Positions 8,269-16,376 of a DNA stretch of 38,759 bases are shown piece after piece. Each line of letters opens with the position of its first letter. The first letter of the stretch is position 1. The stretch is taken from NCBI RefSeq assembly GCF_000341005.1, contig NZ_ANBD01000147.1:1-38759 (forward strand), in the 5' to 3' direction. Made by a program: the position numbers and the translations under genes. Under the pieces are notes generated by a model, which saw only the letters and a program-made list of their open reading frames with translations, made no database searches and was not told the origin of the DNA. The stretch comes from Nocardiopsis alkaliphila YIM 80379 (lineage in GTDB: Bacteria > Actinomycetota > Actinomycetes > Streptosporangiales > Streptosporangiaceae).

Positions 8269-9885
8269 CTATTCCGGAAGGCAGGAGTGGCCGCTGTCCG
8301 GAACGGCGCCCTCCAGCAGGTAGGCGTCGATCACCTCGTCCACGCACGTGTTGGCGTCGAATCCGTACACCCCGTGCCCGGAACCCTCGTAGGTGACCAG
8401 GGTGGCGCTGTCCAACTGGTCGGCCAGACGCCGTGACCACTCGTAGGGGGTGGCCGGGTCGCCCACGGTGCCGATCACCACGATCGGCGGGGCCTCGGAG
8501 GCGGAGAACCCGGAGAGGCGTTCGGCGGGATCGGCCCAGTGCGAGCACATCATCTGCGGCCACACCATGCCGGGGCCGAAGAGCGGTGATGCCTCATAGG
8601 CGGCCTCGGCGGCCTCCCGGTAGGCGTCGAGGTCGGCACCGGTCTCGGAGTCGGCGCATTCCACGGCGACCCGAGCGGCGGCCTGGTTCTCCTCGGCCTC
8701 CTCCTCGGCCATGTACAGGAAGAACATCCAGTACAGACCGCTGAGCTGGTAAGTGGCCTCGTACAGATCCCCCCGGCCCAGCGCGACCAGGGCTTCCTCC
8801 AGGTCGGGCCACACCCACTCCTGGTACATGGAATGCATGAGGATTCCGATCAGGGCGCCACCGTCGATGGTGACCTCTTCCTCGTGCCAGGCCGGATCGT
8901 CGATGACGATCGGGTCGCCATCCAGACCCTTGGCCAGGGCGGTCACCGTCTCGGTGGCGCTCTCGGAGTCGTCGAAGGGGCAGGCGGAGCACTGTTCGAT
9001 GAACCTCTCCCAGGTCTCTTGGAAACCCTCGGTCTGCTCGACGACCATCCGCAGCAGATCGATCTCCCCGTCCACAGCGCCGTCCAGGACCATTCCGCCG
9101 ACGTTCTCGGGGTAGAGCTCGGCGTACAGGGCGCCCAGGTGGGTGCCGTAGGAGTAGCCCACGTAGTGGAGCTCGTCCTCGTCCAGGTTCTCCCGGATCA
9201 GGTCCATGTCACGGGCGACGTTGACGGTGCCCATGTGTGCGAGGAACTCCTCGCCCGTTTCCTCGACGCACTGGTCGACCACCTCCCGTGCCATCTCGTC
9301 CATCGTGACGAGGTCGTCCTCGGTGATGTCGGTCGGATCGGCGTCCCAGCTCAGGTACTCCTCCCAGGGGTCGTCCTCCTCGTCCGCGAACTCCTCCCCG
9401 CAGGAGATCGGGGCACTGGCCCCGATGCCGCGCGGGTCGAAGGAGACCAGGTCGAAGACGTCCCTGATCTCGGAGGTGAACAGCTCACCGGTGAGCATCT
9501 CCAGACCACTGCCCCCGGGCCCGCCCGGGTTGATCACCAGGGAACCCTTGCGCTCCTCGGGCTCTCCTTCGGCGGCCCTGCGCACCAACGCCAGCCCCAT
9601 CTGCTCACCTTCGGGGTCGGTGTAGTCGAGGGGGACGTTCATGGTGGTGCATTCCAGGCTCTCCAGCCACTTCTCCTGGGCGCCCCATTCGAGGAGTTCC
9701 TCGACTTCGTTCTCGTCGTGACAGGCCTTCCAGGACAGCTGTTGGTTGTCGAAACGCTCCAGGTTCGGGCCTTGGTCCTCGAGCGAGGCATCGGCCCGTA
9801 CGGGTTCCTCCTCGGGCGCGCAGCCGGCCACCAAGAGCAGGGACAGCGCTAGGGAGGTGGAGGTCAGAGCGGGTACGTACCGCAC
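8269..9885 (-). CDS. Lipoprotein alpha/beta hydrolase, tripeptidyl-aminopeptidase type
   Basis: This 538-residue paralogue of the 6614-8158 product is membrane-anchored. A lipobox LVAGC puts the lipidated Cys at residue 22, after a hydrophobic leader. The oxyanion segment NPGGPGGSG is near 119-127. The nucleophile elbow GYSYGT gives Ser245. Asp is in IGTVGDPATPYEW and His in YEGSGHGVYG. The sequence is markedly acidic (many EE, DE and ED pairs between 160 and 215), unlike its sister. The GTG at 9885 has GGAG upstream. The two genes share order of motifs and C-terminal sequence (VDEVIDAYLLEGAVP versus VDEVVDAYLLSGVLP), so they arose by tandem duplication. The likely role is hydrolysis of short peptides outside the membrane, which fits tripeptidyl-aminopeptidases; the natural substrate is unknown. 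Confidence 0.88.
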   Translation of the reverse strand: MRYVPALTSTSLALSLLLVAGCAPEEEPVRADASLEDQGPNLERFDNQQLSWKACHDENEVEELLEWGAQEKWLESLECTTMNVPLDYTDPEGEQMGLALVRRAAEGEPEERKGSLVINPGGPGGSGLEMLTGELFTSEIRDVFDLVSFDPRGIGASAPISCGEEFADEEDDPWEEYLSWDADPTDITEDDLVTMDEMAREVVDQCVEETGEEFLAHMGTVNVARDMDLIRENLDEDELHYVGYSYGTHLGALYAELYPENVGGMVLDGAVDGEIDLLRMVVEQTEGFQETWERFIEQCSACPFDDSESATETVTALAKGLDGDPIVIDDPAWHEEEVTIDGGALIGILMHSMYQEWVWPDLEEALVALGRGDLYEATYQLSGLYWMFFLYMAEEEAEENQAAARVAVECADSETGADLDAYREAAEAAYEASPLFGPGMVWPQMMCSHWADPAERLSGFSASEAPPIVVIGTVGDPATPYEWSRRLADQLDSATLVTYEGSGHGVYGFDANTCVDEVIDAYLLEGAVPDSGHSCLPE

Positions 9886-10035
9886 GCGGCGGCTCCGTTC
9901 TAGAAAGGGGATGGGGGATGGGGGGTTCGGGGGGCGCCACCACCTGGACGGCTGGAACGAGCCAAGGGTTGCCTACCGATAGGTAACAAATGCGACAAAC
10001 CACTTCACGCCGGTGAGCCCCGGAGCGGATCGGAC

Positions 10036-12183
10036 TCAGAGCAGGCCGACGTCGGTGTCCAACACCGCCGGTGGCACCCGCGGATCCACCTCCACCACCA
10101 GCGGACGGTTCGGGTCACCGAACCCGATCCTTTCGCCCGACGCTCCTTCCGACGTCCCCTGGGCGACCCAGTCCACCAGCTCCCCGGCCCGTGTCACGTC
10201 ACGCCCCGGGCGAGTCAGGGCCACCAACGTTCCGGCCACGTCACAGCGCACGCTCAGGTGCGTGGTCGCCGCGAACACGCTTTGGGCCCATCCACCCGGG
10301 CTCACCTCGCGCCGTGGTCCCCGTGGTGTGCGACGCCTGCGCCAGGCCGGGGCGGCCAACCCCACCGCGCGGTCATCGAAGGCCAGCACCAGGGTGGGGC
10401 GTTCCTGCGCGGTGAGGAAGGCCGAGGAGTCCTGCAACGAGGAGTCCCACCACACCCGGCACGGCCCCGAGGCCGCCGCGGCGAGCCTGCGGGCCGCCAG
10501 GTCCAACAACTCCACCTCCACCTGCTCGCGCGCGGGACCGTGGACCAGGCGCGCCAGTTCGCCCTCCAGTGGTTCGTAGCCGGACAGCACCAACGACCAG
10601 TCCGGACCGGCCCGACCGCGCAGTGCCGAACGACCGTGTCGCAGGCACACCACGGCCCGCTCACGGGCCAGTTGGTAGGTGGCGCAACCTCCGGCCCCTA
10701 GTGCGGCCTTGGCCAGCCCCAGACTCATCGCCTTGGTGCCGGTGGTGAAGTCGACGACGACCGGGCACCGCCCGTCGTGTTCGCGGGCGATCCACTCTCG
10801 CACGGCCGTGGCGACCGCCTCGGGATCGAAGCCGTCCACCGGATCGGCCGCCAGACGCACCCGGTCCCGGTACGTGCGCAGAGCCTCGGCGTCGGGCGTG
10901 GGACGCTTTGGGTGCTCGACCGCGTACAGGGTGCGGGCTGCGGCCTCGCGTACGTTGGCGCGCAGACTCTGTTTGGAGGGCAACACCAGGGCACGCGAGG
11001 GTCGATGGGCGTGCAGCGCGGTCAGGGCGCCCAATCGGCTACCGCCCAGCGGCGTGACCAGGAGGGGCCCCTCCGAAGGTTTCGGGTGGTGCCGTGGGAA
11101 GGCCGGCGGACCGGGCACGGGCCGAGGGGAGTCCGGTACGGGTGCGGGGCTTCGAGCTCCCAAGGACGGAAAGAAGGCCCTCCGTAGTGCGTCGAAGGAG
11201 GAGATCCGCTTCATCAGGGCGTCCATGTGCCACACGTGCACGGTGCGGGCCGACAATGCCGGGTTGTAGACGGTGATCCGTTCGCGCAGGTCCTCGACGA
11301 CGGGGCCGGTGTAGACGAACAGGACCTGGGTGGCCCCGCCGAAGACACGTCGGGACTTGGCCACGGTCCAGCCGGCCCGAGCCACCACGTCCTCGGCCCT
11401 GCTCTTGACCTCCACGCAAAGCACCCGATGACGGTGGCGTAGCAGGACGTCGAAGTCGGCGATGGAACCGCCCGGCCGGTAGGGGTCGGCCACGCGGCGG
11501 GCACCCAGGACCTCGGTGTCGGGCCGGCCCCGGGTCGATCGCCGCAGGTGGGCCAGCACGCACCCTTCGGCCACGATCCCGTTGAGTTCCCCCTCGGGCA
11601 GGCACGGATAGGCCTCGCGCAGGGCACGTTCACCTCCTTGGAGGAAGCGGCGCACCGGTGCGGGGTCGCGCTGTTGGATCCAGTGGACGCCATGGACCTC
11701 GGCCAGGGTCCGTAGGTCCACCACCTGCGCGCCGGTCGGATCGCTGTGCGGGTCCAGGTAACGACGCAGGTGGTGGGAGCGGGGAGGATGGGAGCGTTCG
11801 TGGTACAGGGCCGCGGCCACGCTCATGATCTTGGTTCCACCGGTGTAGTCCAGGTACCAGGGGCGCCCGGCCAAGGCACGTTGGACCCGTTCCAGGAGCG
11901 CGGTGATCGCCTCGGGGTCGTGCGGGTCGGGTCCCATGCTGAGAACACGTGTGGAGCGGTCGGAGCGAAGACGGTCCACCGCGGCGGCGACGCGACGGGC
12001 CATCACAAGCGTGGCCTGGCTACAGACCAGGAGAAGCCGTCCAACGGGCATCGTCAGCGCGGCCAACAGCGCGGGGGTGGGGTTTTGTCCCACCAGGACG
12101 ACGGCCGTGTCGGGGGCGGCCACACTCTCGGCGTCCATACCGCTTTCGTCCATACCGGTTTCATTCGCGCTGGATCCTTCCAC
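10036..12183 (-). CDS. Two-CARF PD-(D/E)xK nuclease, Can1-like type III CRISPR ancillary effector
   Basis: This 715-residue protein is probably a nuclease switched on by cyclic oligoadenylate from Cas10. The first CARF domain spans about 25-155, with the ligand-loop motif YLDYTGGTKIMS (110-121). A PD-(D/E)xK nuclease follows (about 175-330): E206, D245 in DFDVLL, and E258/K260 in VEVKS are the likely active-site residues. After a Pro-rich linker (345-372) comes a second CARF domain, with VVVDFTTGTKAMS at 475-487. The last 190 residues may be a degenerate second nuclease-like domain. Two different CARFs in one chain recall monomeric Can1, and DYTGGTK recalls the Can1/Can2/Card1 group. In Can1 the active nuclease is thought to lie at the C-terminus; here the clear active site lies between the CARFs. 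The start is GTG at 12183. It lies 98 nt after the NLTPH-type gene and beside the type III operon. Confidence 0.8.
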   Translation of the reverse strand: MEGSSANETGMDESGMDAESVAAPDTAVVLVGQNPTPALLAALTMPVGRLLLVCSQATLVMARRVAAAVDRLRSDRSTRVLSMGPDPHDPEAITALLERVQRALAGRPWYLDYTGGTKIMSVAAALYHERSHPPRSHHLRRYLDPHSDPTGAQVVDLRTLAEVHGVHWIQQRDPAPVRRFLQGGERALREAYPCLPEGELNGIVAEGCVLAHLRRSTRGRPDTEVLGARRVADPYRPGGSIADFDVLLRHRHRVLCVEVKSRAEDVVARAGWTVAKSRRVFGGATQVLFVYTGPVVEDLRERITVYNPALSARTVHVWHMDALMKRISSFDALRRAFFPSLGARSPAPVPDSPRPVPGPPAFPRHHPKPSEGPLLVTPLGGSRLGALTALHAHRPSRALVLPSKQSLRANVREAAARTLYAVEHPKRPTPDAEALRTYRDRVRLAADPVDGFDPEAVATAVREWIAREHDGRCPVVVDFTTGTKAMSLGLAKAALGAGGCATYQLARERAVVCLRHGRSALRGRAGPDWSLVLSGYEPLEGELARLVHGPAREQVEVELLDLAARRLAAAASGPCRVWWDSSLQDSSAFLTAQERPTLVLAFDDRAVGLAAPAWRRRRTPRGPRREVSPGGWAQSVFAATTHLSVRCDVAGTLVALTRPGRDVTRAGELVDWVAQGTSEGASGERIGFGDPNRPLVVEVDPRVPPAVLDTDVGLL

Positions 12184-12281
12184 GGTTCCCTTTCCCGTGG
12201 AATCACAGGGACAAGCCGTTCTCGGTCGTTTCCGTGCAATCGGGAAGAGATTTCACGGTACCCATCGCGATCGGGAAGGGA

Positions 12282-12641
12282 TCAAGGGGAGGGCCCCACC
12301 ACCCGCCTCGCGAATCCGGAGGTCAGGACGAAGGAACGGCAGGCGGTGACCACCCCTTTGCCATCCCGCACCAGATCGGAGGGGACCAGCAGGTCGTCGC
12401 GCTCGGGGTGGGCCGAACCGACCACGGACGAGACGATGAACCACACCCCTTCCTCGGGTTCGGGAAGGTTGGCGGCCCGGGTCCGTCTCTCCGCCATGAG
12501 GGGAATCCCGTCCAGTTCCGACAGCGGCACGCGAGCCGCCTCCACTCTGGCCGGACGGGGAGCACTGGGCCAACTACGGATGACCCTCGCCTCCTCATCC
12601 ACCACCCGCACCTCGTGCGGTGTCAGATTGACCACCCTCAT
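12282..12641 (-). CDS. Small NLTPH-motif protein in type III CRISPR locus
   Basis: This 119-residue cytoplasmic protein opens with MRVVNLTPHEVRVVD, the hallmark of small NLTPH proteins common in phages and mobile DNA, whose function is unknown to me. The centre contains PLSELDGIPLMAERR. The end contains VWFIVSSVVGSAHPERDDLLVPSDLVRD and GVVTACRSFVLTSG, suggesting a compact alpha/beta fold with conserved His and Asp residues. The ATG at 12641 is chosen because GGGAGG lies 8 nt upstream; an in-frame GTG 24 nt earlier has no such site. It is followed after about 100 nt, on the same strand, by the CARF nuclease, so the two are probably co-expressed. Its place next to a second-messenger effector suggests a regulator or off-switch, but this is only inference. 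Confidence 0.7.
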   Translation of the reverse strand: MRVVNLTPHEVRVVDEEARVIRSWPSAPRPARVEAARVPLSELDGIPLMAERRTRAANLPEPEEGVWFIVSSVVGSAHPERDDLLVPSDLVRDGKGVVTACRSFVLTSGFARRVVGPSP

Positions 12642-13003
12642 GCGGCGACCTCCCGTTCCTCTCACGCCCCAAGGCCCTACGTCCCTGCACCAAACGGTGC
12701 CTCGTGCTCCGTTCCGATCCCTTCACCGCACTCTCTCGGACACACGCGGCACCACCTGCCAGGGACGACACCATGCTCTTTGTGAGACTTCTGTTTCTTA
12801 TGACCGATTCACCATGAAAGGATTGGAGAAATGTTTTTAGAGTTGAACGTCGAGAATTGACAGTTCGGCTATAGGGAACATATTTTGTTGTACGACCTCC
12901 CGTTGACTCAGGAGTGTCGAAACCAACACTCACGACTCCCACACGTTTCCCCGGAAGGGCTGGGGAAGCGTCCCGGCCCCGGAGGATCCGGGGAGAAGAG
13001 TTC
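12642..13003. other. AT-rich divergent promoter region between ancillary genes
   Basis: This 362-nt gap separates the NLTPH-type gene (minus) from the Cys/His-rich gene (plus). The part at 12780-12890 is far richer in A+T than anything nearby, which is typical of a promoter island or acquired DNA. It contains a good plus-strand promoter (12857-12886). No repeats or CRISPR units are seen. An in-frame GTG at 12914 could extend the plus-strand gene, but its AGGAG lies only 1 nt away. Confidence 0.6.
12857..12886 (+). promoter_or_regulatory. Sigma-70-type promoter for the Cys/His-rich gene
   Basis: A perfect -35 box TTGACA (12857-12862) and a -10 box TATTTT (12881-12886) are separated by 18 nt, in an AT-rich island. 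The predicted transcript start near 12893 gives a leader of about 110 nt to the GTG at 13004. Confidence 0.6.
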
Positions 13004-14152
13004 GTGAGCAAGCACCGCTGCTCCGTCTGGGAACTGTACGGTTCGGCCACCTTCCTGCGCGTGTTCAGTCGCGCGCTGGGATGCGGACCCTGCTCCACGG
13101 ACGGAACCGCCCAGGGCTGTGCCGGTCACACCGAACAGTTCTGGGACTACATCGACCTGTGCGTCGAGCACTGCCCGTGCCCCGAACACGGCGGCGACCC
13201 GCACGGGCTCCTCGCCGTGCGCATGGCCCGTGCCCTGCCCTCTCCCGAGGGGGTGGACCGCACCGCCGCGCACCGGCTTCGTGAGGCCTTGGACGACGTG
13301 CGCCGCGACCGCTCCTACAAGAACCTGCGCCGGGTGTACCCGAACCCCGCGCCCAACGGCAAGGCCCGCAGCGCCTTCTCCGAGCGCCCTCGCCGCTGGG
13401 CCCAGCGGCGCGACGTGGCCCGAGTCGCCACCGACGTGGTCGAGCAGGAGGCCCTGGCCATGCTCGTCCTCACCGCCGGATGGGGCAACCCCGCCGCCGA
13501 CCTGCCCGAGGAGATCGGCCCCGGGGAGTCCGTCTCCTTCACCGAGGACGGCGGTGCCGTGCCCGTCGCCGACCTGTACGGGCGTGGCGTGAGCGTGGTC
13601 AAGGAGCCCCCGATGGTCTCCACCGCCACCGGCGACTACCTGCTGCGCAAGATGACCGAACTCGCCTCCGGCCGCGACGCCGACCCTGGCCGCACCCCCG
13701 ACCAACGTCGCCGACTGATGCTCCGTGGCCTGCTTCCCGAACTGACCGGGGAGGACCTGGCCCGCCGTCTCACCGACGTCCTGTCCCGAATGGCCACGCT
13801 CATGCCCGCCCACTTCGATCTGGTGCAGCGAGCCCGAGGGCGGGCCCGCAGCGCGCCCTACGCCCCGGTTCCCGACACGGAACCGAGCAAGGAGGGAGGG
13901 GACGGACCCCGACGCGAGGTCCTGCACCGCGACGAACGACGGTGGCTGAGCCGGCTGGCCCAAGAGATGGCCGCCCAGGCCCAGGCCTATCGGGCGGCCT
14001 TCGACGCCGACCCCACCGGCACCCTCGACCTGTTACTGAGCCGGTTGCTGGTGGAGGGCCCCACGGTCCCCGAGCGGTGGCGCGGGGCCCAGCAGGACCC
14101 CGACCTGAGGGCCGACCTGCTCGACGCTCTGGCCGAGAGCACCGGAGACTGA
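13004..14152 (+). CDS. Cys/His-rich protein of unknown function, type III CRISPR-associated by position
   Basis: I do not recognise this 382-residue protein. The first 62 residues hold ten potential metal ligands (C6, C27, C30, C39, H42, C53, H56, C57, C59, H62), enough for one or two zinc sites or an iron-sulfur cluster. The rest appears mostly helical and charged, with RERPRRWAQRR-like basic and acidic stretches, and no membrane segment or signal peptide. The GTG at 13004 is chosen for its GGGAGAAG site and because the sequence before it (possible GTG at 12914) is Pro/Arg-rich and lacks proper spacing. It is the only plus-strand gene in the CRISPR block, divergent from the CARF/NLTPH pair, and ends 24 nt from the convergent TIGR03986-like gene. 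An RNA/DNA-binding or regulatory role is possible but unproven. Confidence 0.65.
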   Translation: MSKHRCSVWELYGSATFLRVFSRALGCGPCSTDGTAQGCAGHTEQFWDYIDLCVEHCPCPEHGGDPHGLLAVRMARALPSPEGVDRTAAHRLREALDDVRRDRSYKNLRRVYPNPAPNGKARSAFSERPRRWAQRRDVARVATDVVEQEALAMLVLTAGWGNPAADLPEEIGPGESVSFTEDGGAVPVADLYGRGVSVVKEPPMVSTATGDYLLRKMTELASGRDADPGRTPDQRRRLMLRGLLPELTGEDLARRLTDVLSRMATLMPAHFDLVQRARGRARSAPYAPVPDTEPSKEGGDGPRREVLHRDERRWLSRLAQEMAAQAQAYRAAFDADPTGTLDLLLSRLLVEGPTVPERWRGAQQDPDLRADLLDALAESTGD

Positions 14153-14175
14153 ACCGGCCACCCCACCCGCCCCGT

Positions 14176-16374
14176 TCAGAGCCCGGCGAGACGAAAACGC
14201 TCCGCCAAGGGCAACAGCACCGGGTACTGGGCGAACTCACGCAGCGACATGGTCGCGGTCTCCTCCCAAGGAAGACGTCGCCTCCAGCGGGTGGCCAAAC
14301 ACAGGTCGAGGGCCTGGTCCACCTCGCGCCACCGCTCGGGCACCGTCTTGCCGGGGAGGCGATACCCCACGAGCGCGGCGGAGAAGGCGTCCAGGAACGA
14401 GTGGATCCGGGATCGGTCGGCGCGGACCACACCGGCGTCCGGACGCAACGAGGTGTCGGCCGCACGAGCACCCCGGTCCACCAGGTACAGCTCGGGCTCG
14501 AGGTGGACACTACCCATCCCCAACGCCTTTCCCATGCCGACCTTGTGGGCGTGCTCGGGATCGTCGACCTCGCCCCCGCTCACGGGATTGTCCAGCAACA
14601 GCGCCCGCATCAGGGCCCCGAGTTCGGCGTCGGTGAGGTTGGTGAAGGTGATCCGGGAGTGCAAGGCCAGACCGTCCCGCAACGGGACGATGTCACGCTG
14701 ACTGTCCTGGGGTGGCGCGACCCCACCCGGGGGCAAGACCTCCAGGCCCAACTCCTTCTGGGTGAGCGCGTCGTAGGGGTAGGGCCCGATACCGGGACGG
14801 TGACGGTGCAGGTAGACCTTGTAACCGCCCAACCGTACGGTCCCTTCGTGCGACCAGGTGACGATGTCGGGCCGGTCCCCCGAGGCGGTGTCCGGCCCCT
14901 GGACCAGGTAGTTGGCGAAACAGCCTCGTTGAGGGGACAGCAACCGCACTCGCAGTACCGTTCCGTCGGGGTGGTCGGGGTCGGTGAGGTCGGCGTCGGT
15001 GTCCTGGGCCACGGCGTTACCGAAGAAGACGCGGCCCTTGAGGGCCCCTGCCTCCCCGGCGAACACGTCGGTGTCGCCGAACATCGCGCGACACGCGTCC
15101 ACGGCCCGTCCCGCTCGGGCCGCTCGGTCGGGATCGCCGTGTTGGGGACCCAGGACCGGGCCGGGAACGGCCCTGCGGACGGGGCTGTCGTCGCCGACCG
15201 CGATGCGGTACCCACCCGAGCGGCCGAAGGACACCACCCGGCCGGTCGAGTCCAGGTCGAACCAGACCGGTTCGAGACCGTGCCGAGGCAGCCCGCCTCC
15301 CCTGGCCCCGGCCACCGGAGGCCGGTGCGGGCCCTCCTCTCCCGCCCCCAGGGTGTCGGGGAAGGCCACCCGCTGGTAACGGGTGATCTGTTCGGCGGAC
15401 TCGAACAGCTCCACCATGTCCTCGGAGATCGTCCGGCGGCCCTCGCGCAGGTCCACCGGACGGGGAAACAGGTAGGCGTTACGGCGCTCCCCCGTGGCCG
15501 CCCCGGTCAGCACCAACAAGGCCGGGATCACTCCCCCTCGGTCCGTGCGCACGGCCGGGTGGGCGCGGGCCTCCTTCTCGGTGGGCGCGACGGCGACCAC
15601 CCGGTCGCGCAGGTGGATCGCGTGCACCCAACGATGCTGCAACCGGCCGTGTTGTTCATGGGCGGTGGGCACGTAGGTGCCGCCGCGCGGTGGGTCGGGG
15701 AAGTCCTCGACCCCGAAGTCCCAGGTGGCCACGCTCTCTCGCAGCACCGAGAAGGAGACCTTGAGCGCCCGCCCCGGTTCGGGTTCGAGTGCGCTCCCCG
15801 GTACCTCCACCACGTACCAGCGCTCGTCCTGGCGGGAACGGTACAAAAAACCCTGCCTGGTGCGCAGTCCGGCGCGTCGACCACGGTAGTGGTCGTGGCG
15901 TCGGGCCATCACGTGACGGGCCCGGGCGGACAGGGAGCTGTCGGGGCGGTCGGGATCCACCCGCACCGGGGCACGGAAGAACAACATGGGTGTGTTGACC
16001 GGCCCGCTTTCCCCACCGGTGAGCATGCGTACCGTGTTGCGGATCAGACCGCGCAAGGTGGTTCCGGGGATGGTGGGGAGCGGACGCCCCTCATGTGGCA
16101 GGCGGGCGGAACGGATCACTCCGCCCCGCCTTCGGGTCTGTCCCACGAACGTGGGGGTCAGGGTGGTCAGGGTCAGATCGATCCAGCCGGTATGCGTGCC
16201 CGGTACGGTGCGCTCGTGCGAACGCAGCAGGGTCGCGGTGTCGTGGTCGGGATGCAGGGACACGGCGGGCAGGGGTGTCTGGGCCAACCGCACCAGACCA
16301 TAGGGGGCCGTGGCCCGGTAACGGTGTTCGTGTTCGTGTCGGCCCACCCGGGAGGCGACGTGTCGTGGATCCAC
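14176..16374 (-). CDS. TIGR03986-like CRISPR-associated RAMP protein
   Basis: This 732-residue subunit of the type III effector complex carries RAMP folds at both ends. Near the N-terminus is the RAMP entry motif LPTIPGTTLRGLIRN (about 100-114). Near the C-terminus is the glycine-rich loop GMGKALGMGS (about 613-622), both typical of the TIGR03986 family. The middle (about 150-600) contains FFRAPVRV and a long segment that I cannot assign. GTG at 16374 is the start: GGAG lies 8 nt upstream, and it begins 2 nt after the stop of the Csx19-like gene. Longer forms starting at 16695 would overlap that gene by 300 nt and are rejected. It is the last gene of the cas10 operon. In other III-D-like systems this family occurs with Csx10 and Csx19; its exact place in the complex is uncertain. 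Confidence 0.8.
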   Translation of the reverse strand: MDPRHVASRVGRHEHEHRYRATAPYGLVRLAQTPLPAVSLHPDHDTATLLRSHERTVPGTHTGWIDLTLTTLTPTFVGQTRRRGGVIRSARLPHEGRPLPTIPGTTLRGLIRNTVRMLTGGESGPVNTPMLFFRAPVRVDPDRPDSSLSARARHVMARRHDHYRGRRAGLRTRQGFLYRSRQDERWYVVEVPGSALEPEPGRALKVSFSVLRESVATWDFGVEDFPDPPRGGTYVPTAHEQHGRLQHRWVHAIHLRDRVVAVAPTEKEARAHPAVRTDRGGVIPALLVLTGAATGERRNAYLFPRPVDLREGRRTISEDMVELFESAEQITRYQRVAFPDTLGAGEEGPHRPPVAGARGGGLPRHGLEPVWFDLDSTGRVVSFGRSGGYRIAVGDDSPVRRAVPGPVLGPQHGDPDRAARAGRAVDACRAMFGDTDVFAGEAGALKGRVFFGNAVAQDTDADLTDPDHPDGTVLRVRLLSPQRGCFANYLVQGPDTASGDRPDIVTWSHEGTVRLGGYKVYLHRHRPGIGPYPYDALTQKELGLEVLPPGGVAPPQDSQRDIVPLRDGLALHSRITFTNLTDAELGALMRALLLDNPVSGGEVDDPEHAHKVGMGKALGMGSVHLEPELYLVDRGARAADTSLRPDAGVVRADRSRIHSFLDAFSAALVGYRLPGKTVPERWREVDQALDLCLATRWRRRLPWEETATMSLREFAQYPVLLPLAERFRLAGL

Positions 16375-16376
16375 CC

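Noticed and set aside
12642-12913. AT-rich island considered as a CRISPR leader or array remnant
   Set aside because: No direct repeats of CRISPR size were found; it is better explained as a divergent promoter region.
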